Positions 32,907-43,506 of a stretch of DNA of 64,000 bases are shown one piece after another. Below the pieces are notes generated by a model, which saw only the letters and a list, made by a program, of their open reading frames with translations, was not told the DNA's origin and did not search any database. Source of the DNA: Isoetes taiwanensis (lineage: Eukaryota; Streptophyta; Lycopodiopsida; Isoetales; Isoetaceae). A program made the position numbers and the translations under genes. The stretch's first letter is position 1; every line of letters begins with the position of its first letter. The DNA is taken from assembly GCA_021234155.1 (NCBI GenBank), contig JAJEKV010000023.1, positions 9,249,141 through 9,313,140 on the forward strand, written 5' to 3'.

Positions 32907-33574
32907 GGTTTAACACTGGTGGAGTGGTAGGCAAAGCGGGGCGAAGAGCGTCAGGGTAGCATACAAGAGCTAGCTATGGCGGAGCAGAGCGGGTGCAATG
33001 GCTATGGCGAGGGTGGCTATTCCGGCGGCTATGGCAGGCGGAGGTCGCGATAGACGTGGGTAGTACAAAAGAAGAAACAATAAAACCCCAACTTAAAACG
33101 ACCGTCAGTTTTTAATGCTCCTAAAAAATTTTCTTAAAAAAAAAAGTCAACGCGCAGGTCAAACCGGCGCACTCGGATTTTTGAGTGCTTAGAATCGAAA
33201 AAGAAACCTCTATTTAGGCAAGTGCGCTGATTTAGGGTTTTGGGCCTTCTGGTGATGCTTTTGACTCGATTGAAAGGTGCCCTAAGCTAATTTGGGGGTC
33301 CGCAACGCAATGGAACAAGATTTCTCCAATCCGAGCTTCCTAGAGAAAGTTATGGCCTCTGGAAAAGAGGGACCATTTCCTACCAAAACTCAATACAGTC
33401 TTACCTTTATAGCTTCAAATTTTTCCTCACAACCACACTATTAACACAAATTTGGGCCTCAATCATTCTAACTACAGGGTTCTAAGGAATTTTCCTATGT
33501 TAGAGTCCCCAACTACTTAACGTTCTATCGAGTTAGAACATGGCCAGTGCAATGATCTGGTCCACCAAAATCAT
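32907..33574 (-). other. Gypsy 5' leader
   Basis: The stretch between the primer binding site and the first ATG at 32906. It has no long frames. This is a normal position for a retrotransposon leader and packaging region. Confidence 0.5.
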
Positions 33575-33586
33575 GCTCTGATACCA
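33575..33586 (-). promoter_or_regulatory. Primer binding site, initiator-Met tRNA
   Basis: The minus strand reads TGGTATCAGAGC, the complement of the plant initiator-Met-tRNA 3' end, starting two bases inside the LTR edge (33588). It fixes the element's orientation as minus and identifies 33588-35072 as the 5' LTR. Confidence 0.95.
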
Positions 33587-33587
33587 T

Positions 33588-35072
33588 TGTGACGCTCCCC
33601 GGACCTATACGATGCTCCTATCATATAAATACGTTAAATCTCCTCTTCCATGGCGACAATACCATCATAGAAAGGCCCTCCATCTGACTTGGACCACTTG
33701 TGATGGACAAGTGTCCGGGCGAAGGACACGGAGGTGTCATTCGTCCCGCGCCTTCGATGGGAATTCTATATGGTAGAAGCGTACATACAAGGTTAGCACC
33801 TGGCAACAATACAAATAAATAATATACCACCACGAAGGGTGGCCCATCATCATCCATAGCAATGCAGTAGAAGACCAACATAACAAGGAAATGAATCATA
33901 AATAAGGCTCTACCCTAGCTCAGACTCATGGGAATCAACTGACAGTCAAGGCCTCCAGATAACGACAGACGGAATCATAACAATGGCGCTGGCTTACATA
34001 GAACAATGGCTACGGTAGTCCACTCCATCCACCCCTTCTGTGCACACTTTGCAGATAGGTTGGAACATGCTATGGCGTGATTGTAGCCTTTCGGAGACAC
34101 AATCCTATGGAATCACCCTATGGAACTACTCCGGGTTACATCTCCCCGGTCCGATGAAGCAGGTCAGAGAGGCGTCCCCTCCCCGAGCATGATGGATCCC
34201 TGGGTGTGCTAGAGAACACGTGCCACCTCAGTGACCCCCGCGTTCGTACCCGACTTATTCCCCTAAATCTAAAGGCCGGCTCACCTGCCCGTTCGAGTCC
34301 AGAAGCCCACATACATTTGGCACGTCACCTGCACCTAGGGAGTGTCAGACCCGTACCCGGCCCTCTTAGTGACCGGCTATAAGCCCAGCATACTATAGGA
34401 GTCTTGTAGCCACGCTAGCCAAGACCCCACCCCCGATTCACCATCATACTCGTTATTTGGTGCTGAATCACAGGTGGGCTCTTGTGCACAGGCTGCATTA
34501 ACTGGGATTTAAGAGGTTCTAGCTAGGAATAGCACTAAATCTAGATAGCTTTCATGTCTCTACCCCCCTTAAATTCATACAACACAGGAGGAACAGAAAG
34601 AGAAGACAGAATTAGATACAAACATCCATCATCATCATAAGTAGATCATAGAATAGAATCTAATCATCCACCTACTCAAACAAGGGTTAGAATAGCACAC
34701 AACTACCTAAAGACTGGCATGTGTCCTGGCTGGACCCATTGTCTCAAAGAACATCCGTAGAACTGGTCAGGTGTTAGATTGCAACATCTCCTTCCTCTCT
34801 CTCTCTGCCCTTCCCAAACTCGAATTTGGGGCAGAATTGGGCTGGGAGCTCAATTTGCCACCCAGAAATGGCAACCTGCCCTTGGCCAATTGAGTTAAGC
34901 TAAGTGGCACACTCTAATTAGCTCATTTGACTAATTAATAGTATTGGTTGGTCTACTTAGGTTAGTTTAATCCCAATAATCCCTTTTAGGTTAGTCGCCA
35001 ATGGTCCCAATACCTTGGTGACGTATCAGGTTAGGTATACGTATACCATATATACTTGCATGGAACGTCACA
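33588..35072 (-). repeat. Gypsy 5' LTR, full length (about 1485 bp)
   Basis: In the minus direction it starts TGTGACGTTCC and ends GGAGCGTCACA, so its ends are short inverted repeats with TG...CA. It aligns with the truncated LTR at 18610-19635, which lies in the opposite orientation. That arrangement is impossible for a simple intact element and is one basis for inferring an inversion. Confidence 0.9.
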
Positions 35073-36357
35073 GGCGCTTCGTCATTTTTTAGTGCACCAC
35101 GTTGCAGATTTAGTTTCGTACCTTTTCAGGCGCAATTATGCCCACGTGGTGTGATCTAGGCCATCGATTGAAAGGCCAAAATATGACATGATCTAGGTCA
35201 TCGATTGGGGCAGAGGGACAGACAGATGCCACGATTTTATAATATAAGATGGTAAGATTTGCTTATATTCGTATTCTTGGAGGGTATGTTGCTGAGATGG
35301 CGGGATGTGCATACTCTACAAGCACCTTGGTTTTCTCTGCAATGGGATGGTGCATGTGTTTCCTTTTTTGCAATCTGCAGGTGTTGGAATCCACTACCTT
35401 GCTTTGTTACTTGCATGCGAAGTGGGGAAGGGCCCTTCCCAGTCGTTCTCTTGTCTTCTTAAATCATAGGTCTTGCAGTTTATGATGATCGAATCGTCCG
35501 TAGCTGTTGGATTAAAATGCAGAGTTTGAGGTAGATGAAGATTATCACGATAATCTTTAGAAGATTATCACAATAACCTTCCGAATATTCCCAACATTCT
35601 AATCTAACCGCCAATAACAAGCCACGTTTTGCATCCAATCCTTACGTCCGTCCATCACTTTTCTTAAGTCTGTAACCCCCTCCTCTGTTTGCCCCTCTCT
35701 GCTCTGTTCTGGTGGCCCTCTATGCAGCTTGTCGGCCTGCTCTATTTACTTTGAAAGCAAAGCTTTGCCAAGGTATACCCCCTCCATCACCGGATTTAAG
35801 CATCCATTTTCAAGCGGCTCTAAAATCTGAAAGTTTGCTGCTTGATGTGCCGCAACTCCAAGCTTTGGGCTTATACATGTTTTGGTCTTGCTTTTGTAGG
35901 AGCTTTGGCAACTTTGAACTTTAGCATTGTTTGCAGGAGAGCAGAGGACTTTGGATTTTGTTTTCTTCTCAGTCTTCACAGGCTTGGCCGGAGCTGGACT
36001 TTAACTCTTTTGACAATAGCCGAAATACCTTCTTATAGCTCTTTTTACCCTCGAAACCTTGGACTTGGCAGAAATTAACATTAACTTTTGTTTTCCATCA
36101 TTTTGGCCTCTGTAATGAGCTCTTTCTTGGGTTGTTGTTTGTGCTATCTAGATCTTTCTCTTGGAAATAAAATTAGATGAACCATCTTGGCATGGCTATA
36201 TATGATTTCGTGCTCTGTAGTAGGGAGTAGTAACAAAGATCCATCAGAGTTAAAAACTAGCAATGGCCTTTTTGCCAGTGTAGATCAGTAAATCTGTTAA
36301 TTCACAAGGTGATCAATGCGCAGGTGCTTTCATAAACTGCATGACCTATGATTTAAG
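35073..36357. other. Intergenic, no gene seen
   Basis: Contains short AAGATTATCACAATAA repeats near 35540-35580 and pyrimidine-rich sequence near 35690. The open frames at 35249-35485 and 35712-36078 are short and unrecognised. Confidence 0.35.
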
Positions 36358-36460
36358 GGAGGTCAACCTCCCCTCGCGTGAGTTATGGAAAAAAACCCTC
36401 TCGGCCTAACGACCTCGAGGGTTATTTTCCATAACTCACTTGAGGGGGAGGTTAACCTCC
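36358..36460. repeat. Fold-back inverted repeat
   Basis: Arms 36358-36400 and 36417-36460 are near-perfect inverted copies (GGAGGTCAACCTCC, GTGAGTTATGGAAAA, ACCCTC) around a 16-nt loop. It is a small fold-back element or MITE. Confidence 0.85.
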
Positions 36461-36689
36461 TTGTATCGGTAGTGCATGTGATACAGCTCTAGTTTCTTTA
36501 TGTTATTTTCTAGCTTTAGTTAGGATCTGGATGTTTTTGAAAAAAAGGCAGGAAGGAAGGGTAAGGGTGTCGCTGAGACTGTGGCTAGAACACTTTGTAC
36601 ATTTGGAACAAATGTTTATTAGCCAATAAGCTATATGCTAAGGTCTCAAAGTGTGACTTTCTCAAACAGAGGTTGCTTACTTAAGCCAC

Positions 36690-37450
36690 ATTCTTTCGGG
36701 GAAGGGAGTAGTTCCTGACCCGAGTAAAGTACAAATAGTACAAGAATGGAATCAACCTAAGAATGTCTTAAGTTAAGCAGTTTTCTTGGCTTGACTACTT
36801 ACTATAGAAAGTTTGTTCTTAAATTTTTTAACGTGGTAGCTCCTCTTACGGAAAGATAAGATAAGATAATCATTTTAACGTCCACGGAAGCCCATCCGGG
36901 CTTATGGGACCAAGTACATGGCGGACCGAAGTCCTGGACCGAAGTCCAAACAAGAACATGGGCCAAAGCCGGAAAGAGGGATCATGATTATGTTTGGGGA
37001 GTATCTCTACAAGAAGCTTTTCACCGTGTTAAAATGCTATTGATGAGCAGTCCAATATTAAAAGTACCAGATCTCAATGAGTTTTTTGAGGTCTATATCG
37101 ATGCTTGTGGGCAAGTTCTGGGAGCCATATTGATGCAACAAGGTCAAGTAGTTGCCTATGAAAGTCGTAATCAAGCTGAATGCAATTATCCAACTTACAA
37201 GCAGGAACTACTTGCCATAGTTCATGCATTGAGAACATAGCATCATTACTTGAGAAGTGGGACAAATGGCGAGCCACGCAAGTTTATGATGTATACAGAC
37301 CATAAACCATTAAGGTTTCTGCAAAGCCAAGCAAAAATTACCACAATACAAGCTAGATGCCTGATTTTTTGCATGGATTTCATTTTAGCATTGAAGATAC
37401 ACCCAGAAGGGATATTCTGGTAGCGGATGCATTGCCAAGAGTTATTTATA
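36690..37450 (+). pseudogene. Ty3/gypsy RT end and RNase H fragment
   Basis: A degraded connection (GVVPDPSKVQIVQEWNQP, then YYRKFV with stops) is followed by a small unrelated insertion near 36860-36950. RNase H then follows (VYIDACGQVLGAILMQQG, NYPTYKQELLAIVHALR, MMYTDHKPLRFLQSQ) and the ending DILVADALPRV. It is not the missing half of the 24-kb element, because it overlaps the same domain and differs in sequence. It is an independent fragment with no LTRs seen. Confidence 0.8.
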
Positions 37451-37496
37451 TAAATTCATGTGCTATGGTACACTCTTCATGTCCAGAAATTCTTCA

Positions 37497-37680
37497 GTTT
37501 TTTTTCTTAAGGATGAAAGCTTTATTAATCAAAAGCTAAGTACATGAAAATAAAACTTTGCCTTGTAGCACAAGCACAGACATACGAAACTAGAGCCCCA
37601 AGCAAATTGCACTTGCATCACAAGGATGTTTTCATTTACATTTTTCAAAAGAAATATGATTAAGTTTTTGGGTTGCACTT
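37497..37680 (-). mobile_element. Truncated L1 3' end
   Basis: In the minus direction it ends TTGATTAATAAAGCTTTCATCCTTAAG followed by a short poly-A (T-run at 37497-37505). This form is usual for plant L1 3' ends. It is short and 5'-truncated. Confidence 0.5.
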
Positions 37681-37951
37681 TCTCCTTCCGTTCCCCCTGC
37701 CTCTGCCCCTAGTCGTCACTGAAAAATGCAGATTGCATATCCACCTTCTACATATCCGCCAGAAAATCTCTACCGTCTATGTGCCACAACCATCCAAAAA
37801 AATCGCTGCGATATATTCAAAATATTTTAAGATATTCCATAGAATATTACAACCAAACTAATTCGAGGCCTTCTATAAGCCATTCGCCATATAACAAATG
37901 GGTTCCCCCTTACGGTATAGTCAATAAAAAAGCAAAAAATAGATTTTCGTG

Positions 37952-37955
<4 letters not shown>

Positions 37956-37982
<27 letters not shown>

Positions 37983-38070
37983 GGAGGCAAGGAGAATTTT
38001 TGTATTATATATAAAAAGTACAGAGTACAATGTTTCAATCTTCAAGGAGGAGTACTACAGGAGTAAACTC
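37956..38070 (-). mobile_element. Truncated L1/SINE-like 3' end with poly-A
   Basis: A 27-nt T-run at 37956-37982 is followed by GGAGGCAAGGAGAATTTTTGTAT. Read on the minus strand this is a retroposon 3' end (GTACTTTTTATAT...CCTTGCCTCC-poly A). No coding sequence is attached. Confidence 0.55.
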
Positions 38071-38537
38071 AACCTCTTCGTCCTCCATGAATTGAGACTT
38101 ATTCTGAGCAGGAAGAAAACAAAAGAAATATAAGATAGAGGTCACAGAACCTTCTCAGTGTCTTCTGAATCAACTGAAAGGGTCACCACAGAAGGAGTCT
38201 TCCACTTTCATTGTCCATGAAGGAGCCCATACATCCTCCAGTAAATACAGCAGACATCGATATAATATATTAATATTATCAAAAATTAATATAAAATATT
38301 CCTTCTTTTTTTGGACCTTATCGGCGTGGCATTTCCAAAGATGGGAATGTCATTAAAAATGAAGCTCTCGATACCAGACCACCGGGGAACGTACCCCGGA
38401 GTTCCCCGAATGCCACTGCTGGGGACATGTTCTGAGATTGGAACGATGCTCGGAATGACATTCCTGATAATTATAACTACAAAGGCATAGCATTATTTTG
38501 GTGATGCTAATGTCAAGAAAATTCTATAATGTACTAG

Positions 38538-38671
38538 GTAATTGCCCGAAGGAGGCTCATTGCGCCCTGTAAAGGGCTCTGACGGTGCAGGCAGAGCCCC
38601 GAGTGCGCCTCAGAGTCTGGCGGCGCCTCGAAGCCCTTTACATGCGGAATGAGCCGAGTCTGGGCAATTAC
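38538..38671. repeat. 134-bp imperfect palindrome
   Basis: GTAATTGCCC at the left and GGGCAATTAC at the right bracket long arms sharing GGCTCATT(G/C)CG and TGTAAAGGGCT. The central part is GC-rich. The same structure is present at 60790-60932. It may be a fold-back MITE close to the left edge of the duplication. Confidence 0.85.
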
Positions 38672-40300
38672 GGAGATAATGACCAAATGGTTCAAATTTC
38701 CAAGCACAGCTTTGCTTGATCCGGCCCGGAGATTCTGCAGATTTTACTTCAAATCCTGCATATCACTTCTAGTTCTAATTTTTGGCATGGGCCTTGCATA
38801 TTGCTTCTGGCTTCTGGCACAAATAGATGAAGCAAAAGCCTGCAAAAATAGATGAAGCAAATAGATAAGCAAATGAGCTTAGATGGAAGCAGAGGAAGCA
38901 AAGGATGTCTACGGGCATGGCGGCCATAGCTTTAATCCTCTCTGTTTTGGTGTAGACCCCTTTAATCCGTTTAAACCTCCTCAAATATGTAGCTTCGGTG
39001 GTAGCAGAGCTGGTGGATTCTTGCCTTCTCGGTTGTTACACTGCGAACTTGCGCTGCAAATAGCCGAAAATAGAAGAAAAACCCTAGCGTTGATTAGAGA
39101 GAAATAGAAGCAAACCTGCGATGCAAATAGCCGAAAACAGGGGCTAGTGGCAAGGAAAGGGGCTCATGGCGGCGCCGCTCCAAACTATTACGCCTTTTAA
39201 TCTTAAGCAAATATTGCCATAATTTGAACCATTTGGTCATTAACAATGGTTTTATTGCATCCATACAATTTGTTGTTGTTGCATCAACACCAACTAGCCT
39301 ATTGGCCATAAGACAACCTATCGTTTCATACTTGAACTTAATCCTAGCGACTAACCACTATGATAAAATCAACATCAACTCGATAGCTAAACACTACATG
39401 GACAAATTAAACTACTAAGTTGTCTCAAGCTATCCGTCATGTAAATAATTCATACTTTCCATCCTATGTGTCTAGAAGAAAAGAATTTGATCATGCATGG
39501 TTATTTTTTATAGAGCCTTATCTTAACTATAATCACAAAATTCAAGAAACTTACCATGTTATCAACAACCTTCTAAATCAAAAATACCAAAACACCCAAC
39601 ATCTCGACAATTGAACACAACTTAGAGATAAGTTCTCCAAATCCTCAACAATCTGCTGGCAGGATGATGATTTTCACCTGCTTCACCAAAGTACTTAACC
39701 TTCTTTTGAACACCTTGCATGTGCAAAAGAATGGAAGAATCTACAACAAAAAATCTCATGTTCATGGTGTATGGCAAACATCGTAATGGACTCTTTTGTT
39801 GGCCACCAAAATGCAAGAGGCTATTTGCGATCTCGGAGTCGTGTCGTTGCACCAACTTTCATTCGTTCAAAAGGCGTATGATGGCATCTTATGAAAAAGT
39901 GGTGTTTACTTCTCAGCTTTGTGAAGTGAGGGCATTTTTTAAAATTTCAATGTACTTTAGGTGCATTCTAGTAAATTCGTAATGATCTGAGGGGCATTTA
40001 GGTAAATATGCTAAAATTCGGTTACATTTTATTGACAAGGCATTTGAAAAAATAATCTAAATACCAAGGGCACCTTAATAATATAAGCACCCTATCCATG
40101 AATACCTTGAAAAAGCTAATTAAATTAAAGCCATAATGTGCTATAGACGAAACGTCAGCCATAACTTGAATTTAGGCATATTCCCATAATCTTTTGGAGT
40201 AGTGGACCAATGACGACTTCTACAATATTGTTGATTAATTCATTATTTATTATATTTATTGTTGATTATATTCATTATTTATTATAATTATAATCTGACT
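38672..40300. other. Duplicated sequence without a supported gene
   Basis: Short frames on both strands (38883-39107, 39094-39309, 39224-39614, 39719-39982) are shared with copy 2 simply because the DNA is duplicated. One is shifted by indels between copies. I see no domain or consistent splice pattern. Confidence 0.35.
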
Positions 40301-40527
40301 GACCATGTTAGAATAGAAAGCGCATGTTGCACGCAGACACTGCTGTAGATCTTATTATATTCCCGCTCCTTATTATATTCTGAGCATGTTGCACGCAGGC
40401 ATTACTGTAGACCAGGGGGCTTAACAAGACGCGGCTTAATTGAAGGATAATAGACTGTGTTACTGAATATAAAAGATGAAGAATCTGTAATTGAATATTA
40501 CTGTAGAGCAGGAGGCTCAGCAAGACA

Positions 40528-40624
40528 AAGGATCTTTTATTTTTTTCATGTGCATCTAAGCTTAGCAAGGATCTTAAAAACATATAAAAGTTGGAGGATC
40601 ATTTATTTTTTTCATGTCCATCTG
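40528..40624 (+). repeat. Duplicated promoter element upstream of the Cys-repeat gene
   Basis: GGATC(A)TTTTATTTTTTTCATGT(G/C)CATCT occurs at about 40528-40557 and again at about 40597-40624. Each copy is followed by an ACATATAAAAG TATA-like box (about 40580 and 40646). This suggests a local promoter duplication. Confidence 0.6.
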
Positions 40625-40646
40625 TCTCCCTATCAGATCTTCCACA

Positions 40647-40654
40647 TATAAAAG
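40647..40654 (+). promoter_or_regulatory. TATA box of Cys-repeat gene copy 1
   Basis: TATAAAAG lies 41 bp upstream of the ATG at 40688, allowing a very short 5' UTR. The same sequence precedes copy 2. Confidence 0.6.
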
Positions 40655-40687
40655 ACTCGCTTCAGTTTGTAACAAGCATTATAAGCA

Positions 40688-41296
40688 ATGGCTTCATCTG
40701 GAATGCTTCTTGTGTTGTTCGGCCTCCTCTCTCTCTCTGCATTTCAAGCAGTCTCGAAATGTAGGCATGGAGTCCACCACTGTGCTGGAGTACCATCCTA
40801 CTTCCACCAAATGTGACTTCTCTTTCTTCTTGCTTGTACTATGAAAAGTGTGCCATGAAATTTCTTGTTTGTTTTTCCTGAGTCGCTTGTAGAATTGACA
40901 GTTTCCAGAGTTCCCTTTAATCTTATTTGTCGTCTTGGATGTTCAAAAATTCTATTCTATTCTATTCTATTCTATTCTATTCTATTCTATTAACTGTGTG
41001 CCATGGAATGTAATGTAGTGGGGGATACTTACTGCTGCCGAAAGAACGGGTTCGGCACTTGCCTCCAGGAATGTGATTCTGGACTTCAATACTATTGCTG
41101 CCTCCAAAATGGTTATGGTTGCCAGCAGCTATGCGAGAGCGGACCTCAATATGAATGCTGTCTCAAGAATGGCTATGGATGCACATACATGTGCAAAAGT
41201 GGCATTCCTCACTATTGCTGTGAGAAAAATGGATATGGTTGCACAAAGATGTGCCCCAGCACAACAAATCTCAATATTGAACTGCCAAATGCTTGA
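40688..41296 (+). CDS. Secreted cysteine-rich repeat protein, copy 1 (two exons, exon 1 indel)
   Basis: The first-exon ATG gives MASSGMLLVLFGLLSLSAF, a clear signal peptide. The second exon (from an AG at 41017-41018) encodes four modules with pattern CC-x6/7-C-x3-C, about 21 residues apart and joined by (D/E/K)SG linkers (YCCRKNGFGTC, YCCLQNGYGC, ECCLKNGYGC, YCCEKNGYGC). It ends TNLNIELPNA before TGA at 41294-41296. The acceptor is phase 1, and a compatible donor is GT at 40761. The intron contains a TTCTA array and a TTAAC branch-like site. Compared with copy 2, exon 1 differs by a 1-bp indel that changes the frame after SAF. The protein is predicted extracellular with up to eight disulfides. 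Function and family unknown; secreted defence-type peptides are one possibility. Confidence 0.7.
40949..40991. repeat. (TTCTA)n pentanucleotide in the intron
   Basis: Eight to nine uninterrupted TTCTA units immediately upstream of the TTAAC branch-like site and the AG acceptor. They supply the pyrimidine-rich tract of the intron. The same pentamer ends the LINE at 57998. Confidence 0.95.
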
Positions 41297-41815
41297 GCGA
41301 TTGCCACTTGTTTGTACTGACTGTTAGTAAGTACTTCTTTCAGCATATAAATAAGAGGCAATGTTGTTGGATTGACGAGGTCTGTTGGTTTGACTTAGCA
41401 ACACCTGCATTTCATGCATGTTGATCTAAGTAAATTCGTCAGAGACTTCTGGAATTTTTAATCACAGATTTCTGGAACTTTCAGTTTACTTATTAGACTA
41501 CATCCACAAATTATTAGATATTCACTTGAAATTGGCTCCTAACTTACTTGTACACTGCATATCGTTTCCCAACAAGAATAACTTTCCACTAAGTGGTCAC
41601 TAAAGACCCAACAAAGAGCCAAACACTTTTACTTGAAATGGAGGATTCTATGTTATTAGAATAAGTCAGGAGAGAGATCATTACGTTCTGTCAACTTGGT
41701 AAAACCATGTACAAACTTGTTGAATCGGATTTGGATTGAGAAAGAAAAAGACCGCCAGGTCTATGTGACCTGATAAACATAGGTCTACTGTTTTAGAGCA
41801 GCTATTTTCTGTTTA
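41297..41815. repeat. 3' flank of copy 1, also present inverted at 2740-3256
   Basis: The sequence after the stop codon includes an ATAAATAAGAG polyadenylation-like word at 41346. It is present in three places: here, 63611-64000, and inverted at 2740-3256. It may be part of a mobile or recombinogenic unit. Confidence 0.8.
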
Positions 41816-43145
41816 ATTCTAGTATAGGCAAGCGTAGAGGTCTGAACTAGTCAAATAAGAAATCCAGGTTAAGGCAAGATATTATGATATATGATCTGTT
41901 CTAGAAGTATCACAAGGAAAAACTTACATTTGAAATCAAACATATATCTTGCTCCAACAGAACTTACAATTTTCTAAAAGGACTCCAGGCATCTAGGATA
42001 CAAATGTGAACCCGTAAGGCCAAAATCATTCTGAAAACTCTTTGCTCCAGAATCCGTCCTACTCAAATCTCCTAAACGCAATTAGAAAAAAGCAGAAGCT
42101 AAATGCAACGCCTCTGATGACACTGGTGGCTTACCTTGATCTCATCACACTTGCATATCATGCCGCATCAAAGCTTCAATTCTGCAAAAAGTTGTTGAAA
42201 CCAGATTTAGCCCTCCAAATGCCATATTCCTCTCAAAATTATGCCACATGGACCAAGAAATTATGCCAAGAAATTATGGCTGGCCCTTTAGTACCTTCTG
42301 ACAACTCCATTCTGATTAAGTGCACAATATTTAGAAATGACCCGTAGATTCTTCTCATGCATCATTCTTACAAATCATCAGACCCAGCAAAACAGTCAGC
42401 CAAGTTACAATTGGCATTCTTTAGAGGCTCGCCCCTATGCAACCTGTTTCCCAAGCAAATGCGTCTAAACCCAGCACACCTGGTATGATGCCATCTGCTA
42501 GGCAGAATAAAAATGCTTTTTTTCATATACTCCTGTAATTAACCTACGTATATAAAATCATCTAGGACTTCACCAATTTTATTGATTTGCGTAGCTGTAG
42601 GGCAGCAAACGGACTTCCAGATTGAATAGTTCGCCATGGCAGAGAAATCCTAGAATGTATAAATGATTACCATTGTTTTTGCACATAGGCAATTTAGATT
42701 TCGTTTTTGCAAATGAATTTCAAAAGAGATACATTCAAGCACACGCACATGAGATAGAGAGACGCTTCTTCATCTTCTGATGCCTAACTTAGAGCTGATC
42801 TAGATAAACTTGTCCGCATAGCTAGTCCATCCATTATATTAGCCACAGCTAAAGCTCCTGCCCTTCCACCGGAGCTAAAGCTAAAGCACCGGCCAGAGCG
42901 CCATAGCCATAGCGTCAATGTCCAATGCACGCTCTTCGTCTATTAGGACCGTCCATTTTGCCATGTTGGCATCTTCAAGCGCCTGGATCACCCTAAAAGA
43001 TTAGGGCGGAACGAGTTTTCCGGTGGAATGCATATACCCAAAAATATTAGGCCCACCACTATATAAAAAACCTTAGGCCTTAGAATGTTTGATCTTCAAA
43101 TATGCCCAGAATATGCCTCAAGATCCTCAAAGCCACCCTCTCGCT
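41816..43145. other. Intergenic, no gene seen
   Basis: Beyond the part of the duplication visible in copy 2. The 101-codon frame at 42042-42347 has no recognisable domain. The stretch near 42840-42900 is rich in AGCTAAAGC words. Confidence 0.35.
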
Positions 43146-43506
43146 CCACTAAGTAACGTCAAGGTAAGTGGATGAGCCTTCTGTCATTTTCTTGAATCAT
43201 TCTTTTGCAGAATGACAAATCGCCTCAAGGAAACTTGCAGAATCCAGTCAAGCTTACCTTGACGTAGTGGAATGGAAAGGGGGAAGGCATTCAGGTCAAG
43301 GGCCTGGCAAGAATGCCTTCCCCCTTTCCATTCCACATAACGGGGAGCAAAAATAAAATTTCTTTCAAACTTGTCTATGACGAGTCTTTATCCTGATGTT
43401 ATGTAGAATGGGTGACCCCATGCCATAATACTACATCAAGGCAATCCTTAACCTGATTCTACAAGTTTTTTGAGGCCATTTGTCATTCTGGGCAAGAATG
43501 GTTCAA
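43146..43506. repeat. Nested inverted repeats with a perfect 25-bp hairpin
   Basis: Three nested or overlapping pairs: 43146-43168 with 43253-43270 (CACTAAGTAACGTCAAGGTAAG type), 43189-43228 with 43470-43506 (imperfect), and a perfect 25-bp stem, 43268-43292 with 43311-43335, around an 18-nt loop. The arrangement suggests a fold-back element. The perfect stem is also of the size seen in small-RNA precursors. Confidence 0.85.

Larger units (their letters stand above)
38402..41686. repeat. Large duplicated block, copy 1
   Basis: Near-identical to 60655-64000, with an offset of about 22,253 bp at the left edge and 22,314 bp at the gene. The difference comes from small indels (e.g. about 43 bp present at 62020-62063 but absent here, and about 10 bp near 38950). 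The left edge is abrupt at TTCCCCGAATGCCACTG, inside a GGAACG-type repeat. The right edge is not reached before the window ends. The block carries one cysteine-rich gene. Confidence 0.95.

Noticed and set aside
36690-37450. Missing half of the 24-kb gypsy element
   Set aside because: It repeats the RNase H region already present at 24471-24830 and differs in sequence, so it is an independent fragment.
41073-41327. Second frame over the Cys-repeat exon (84 codons)
   Set aside because: Shadow of the Cys-module frame, without the cysteine pattern.
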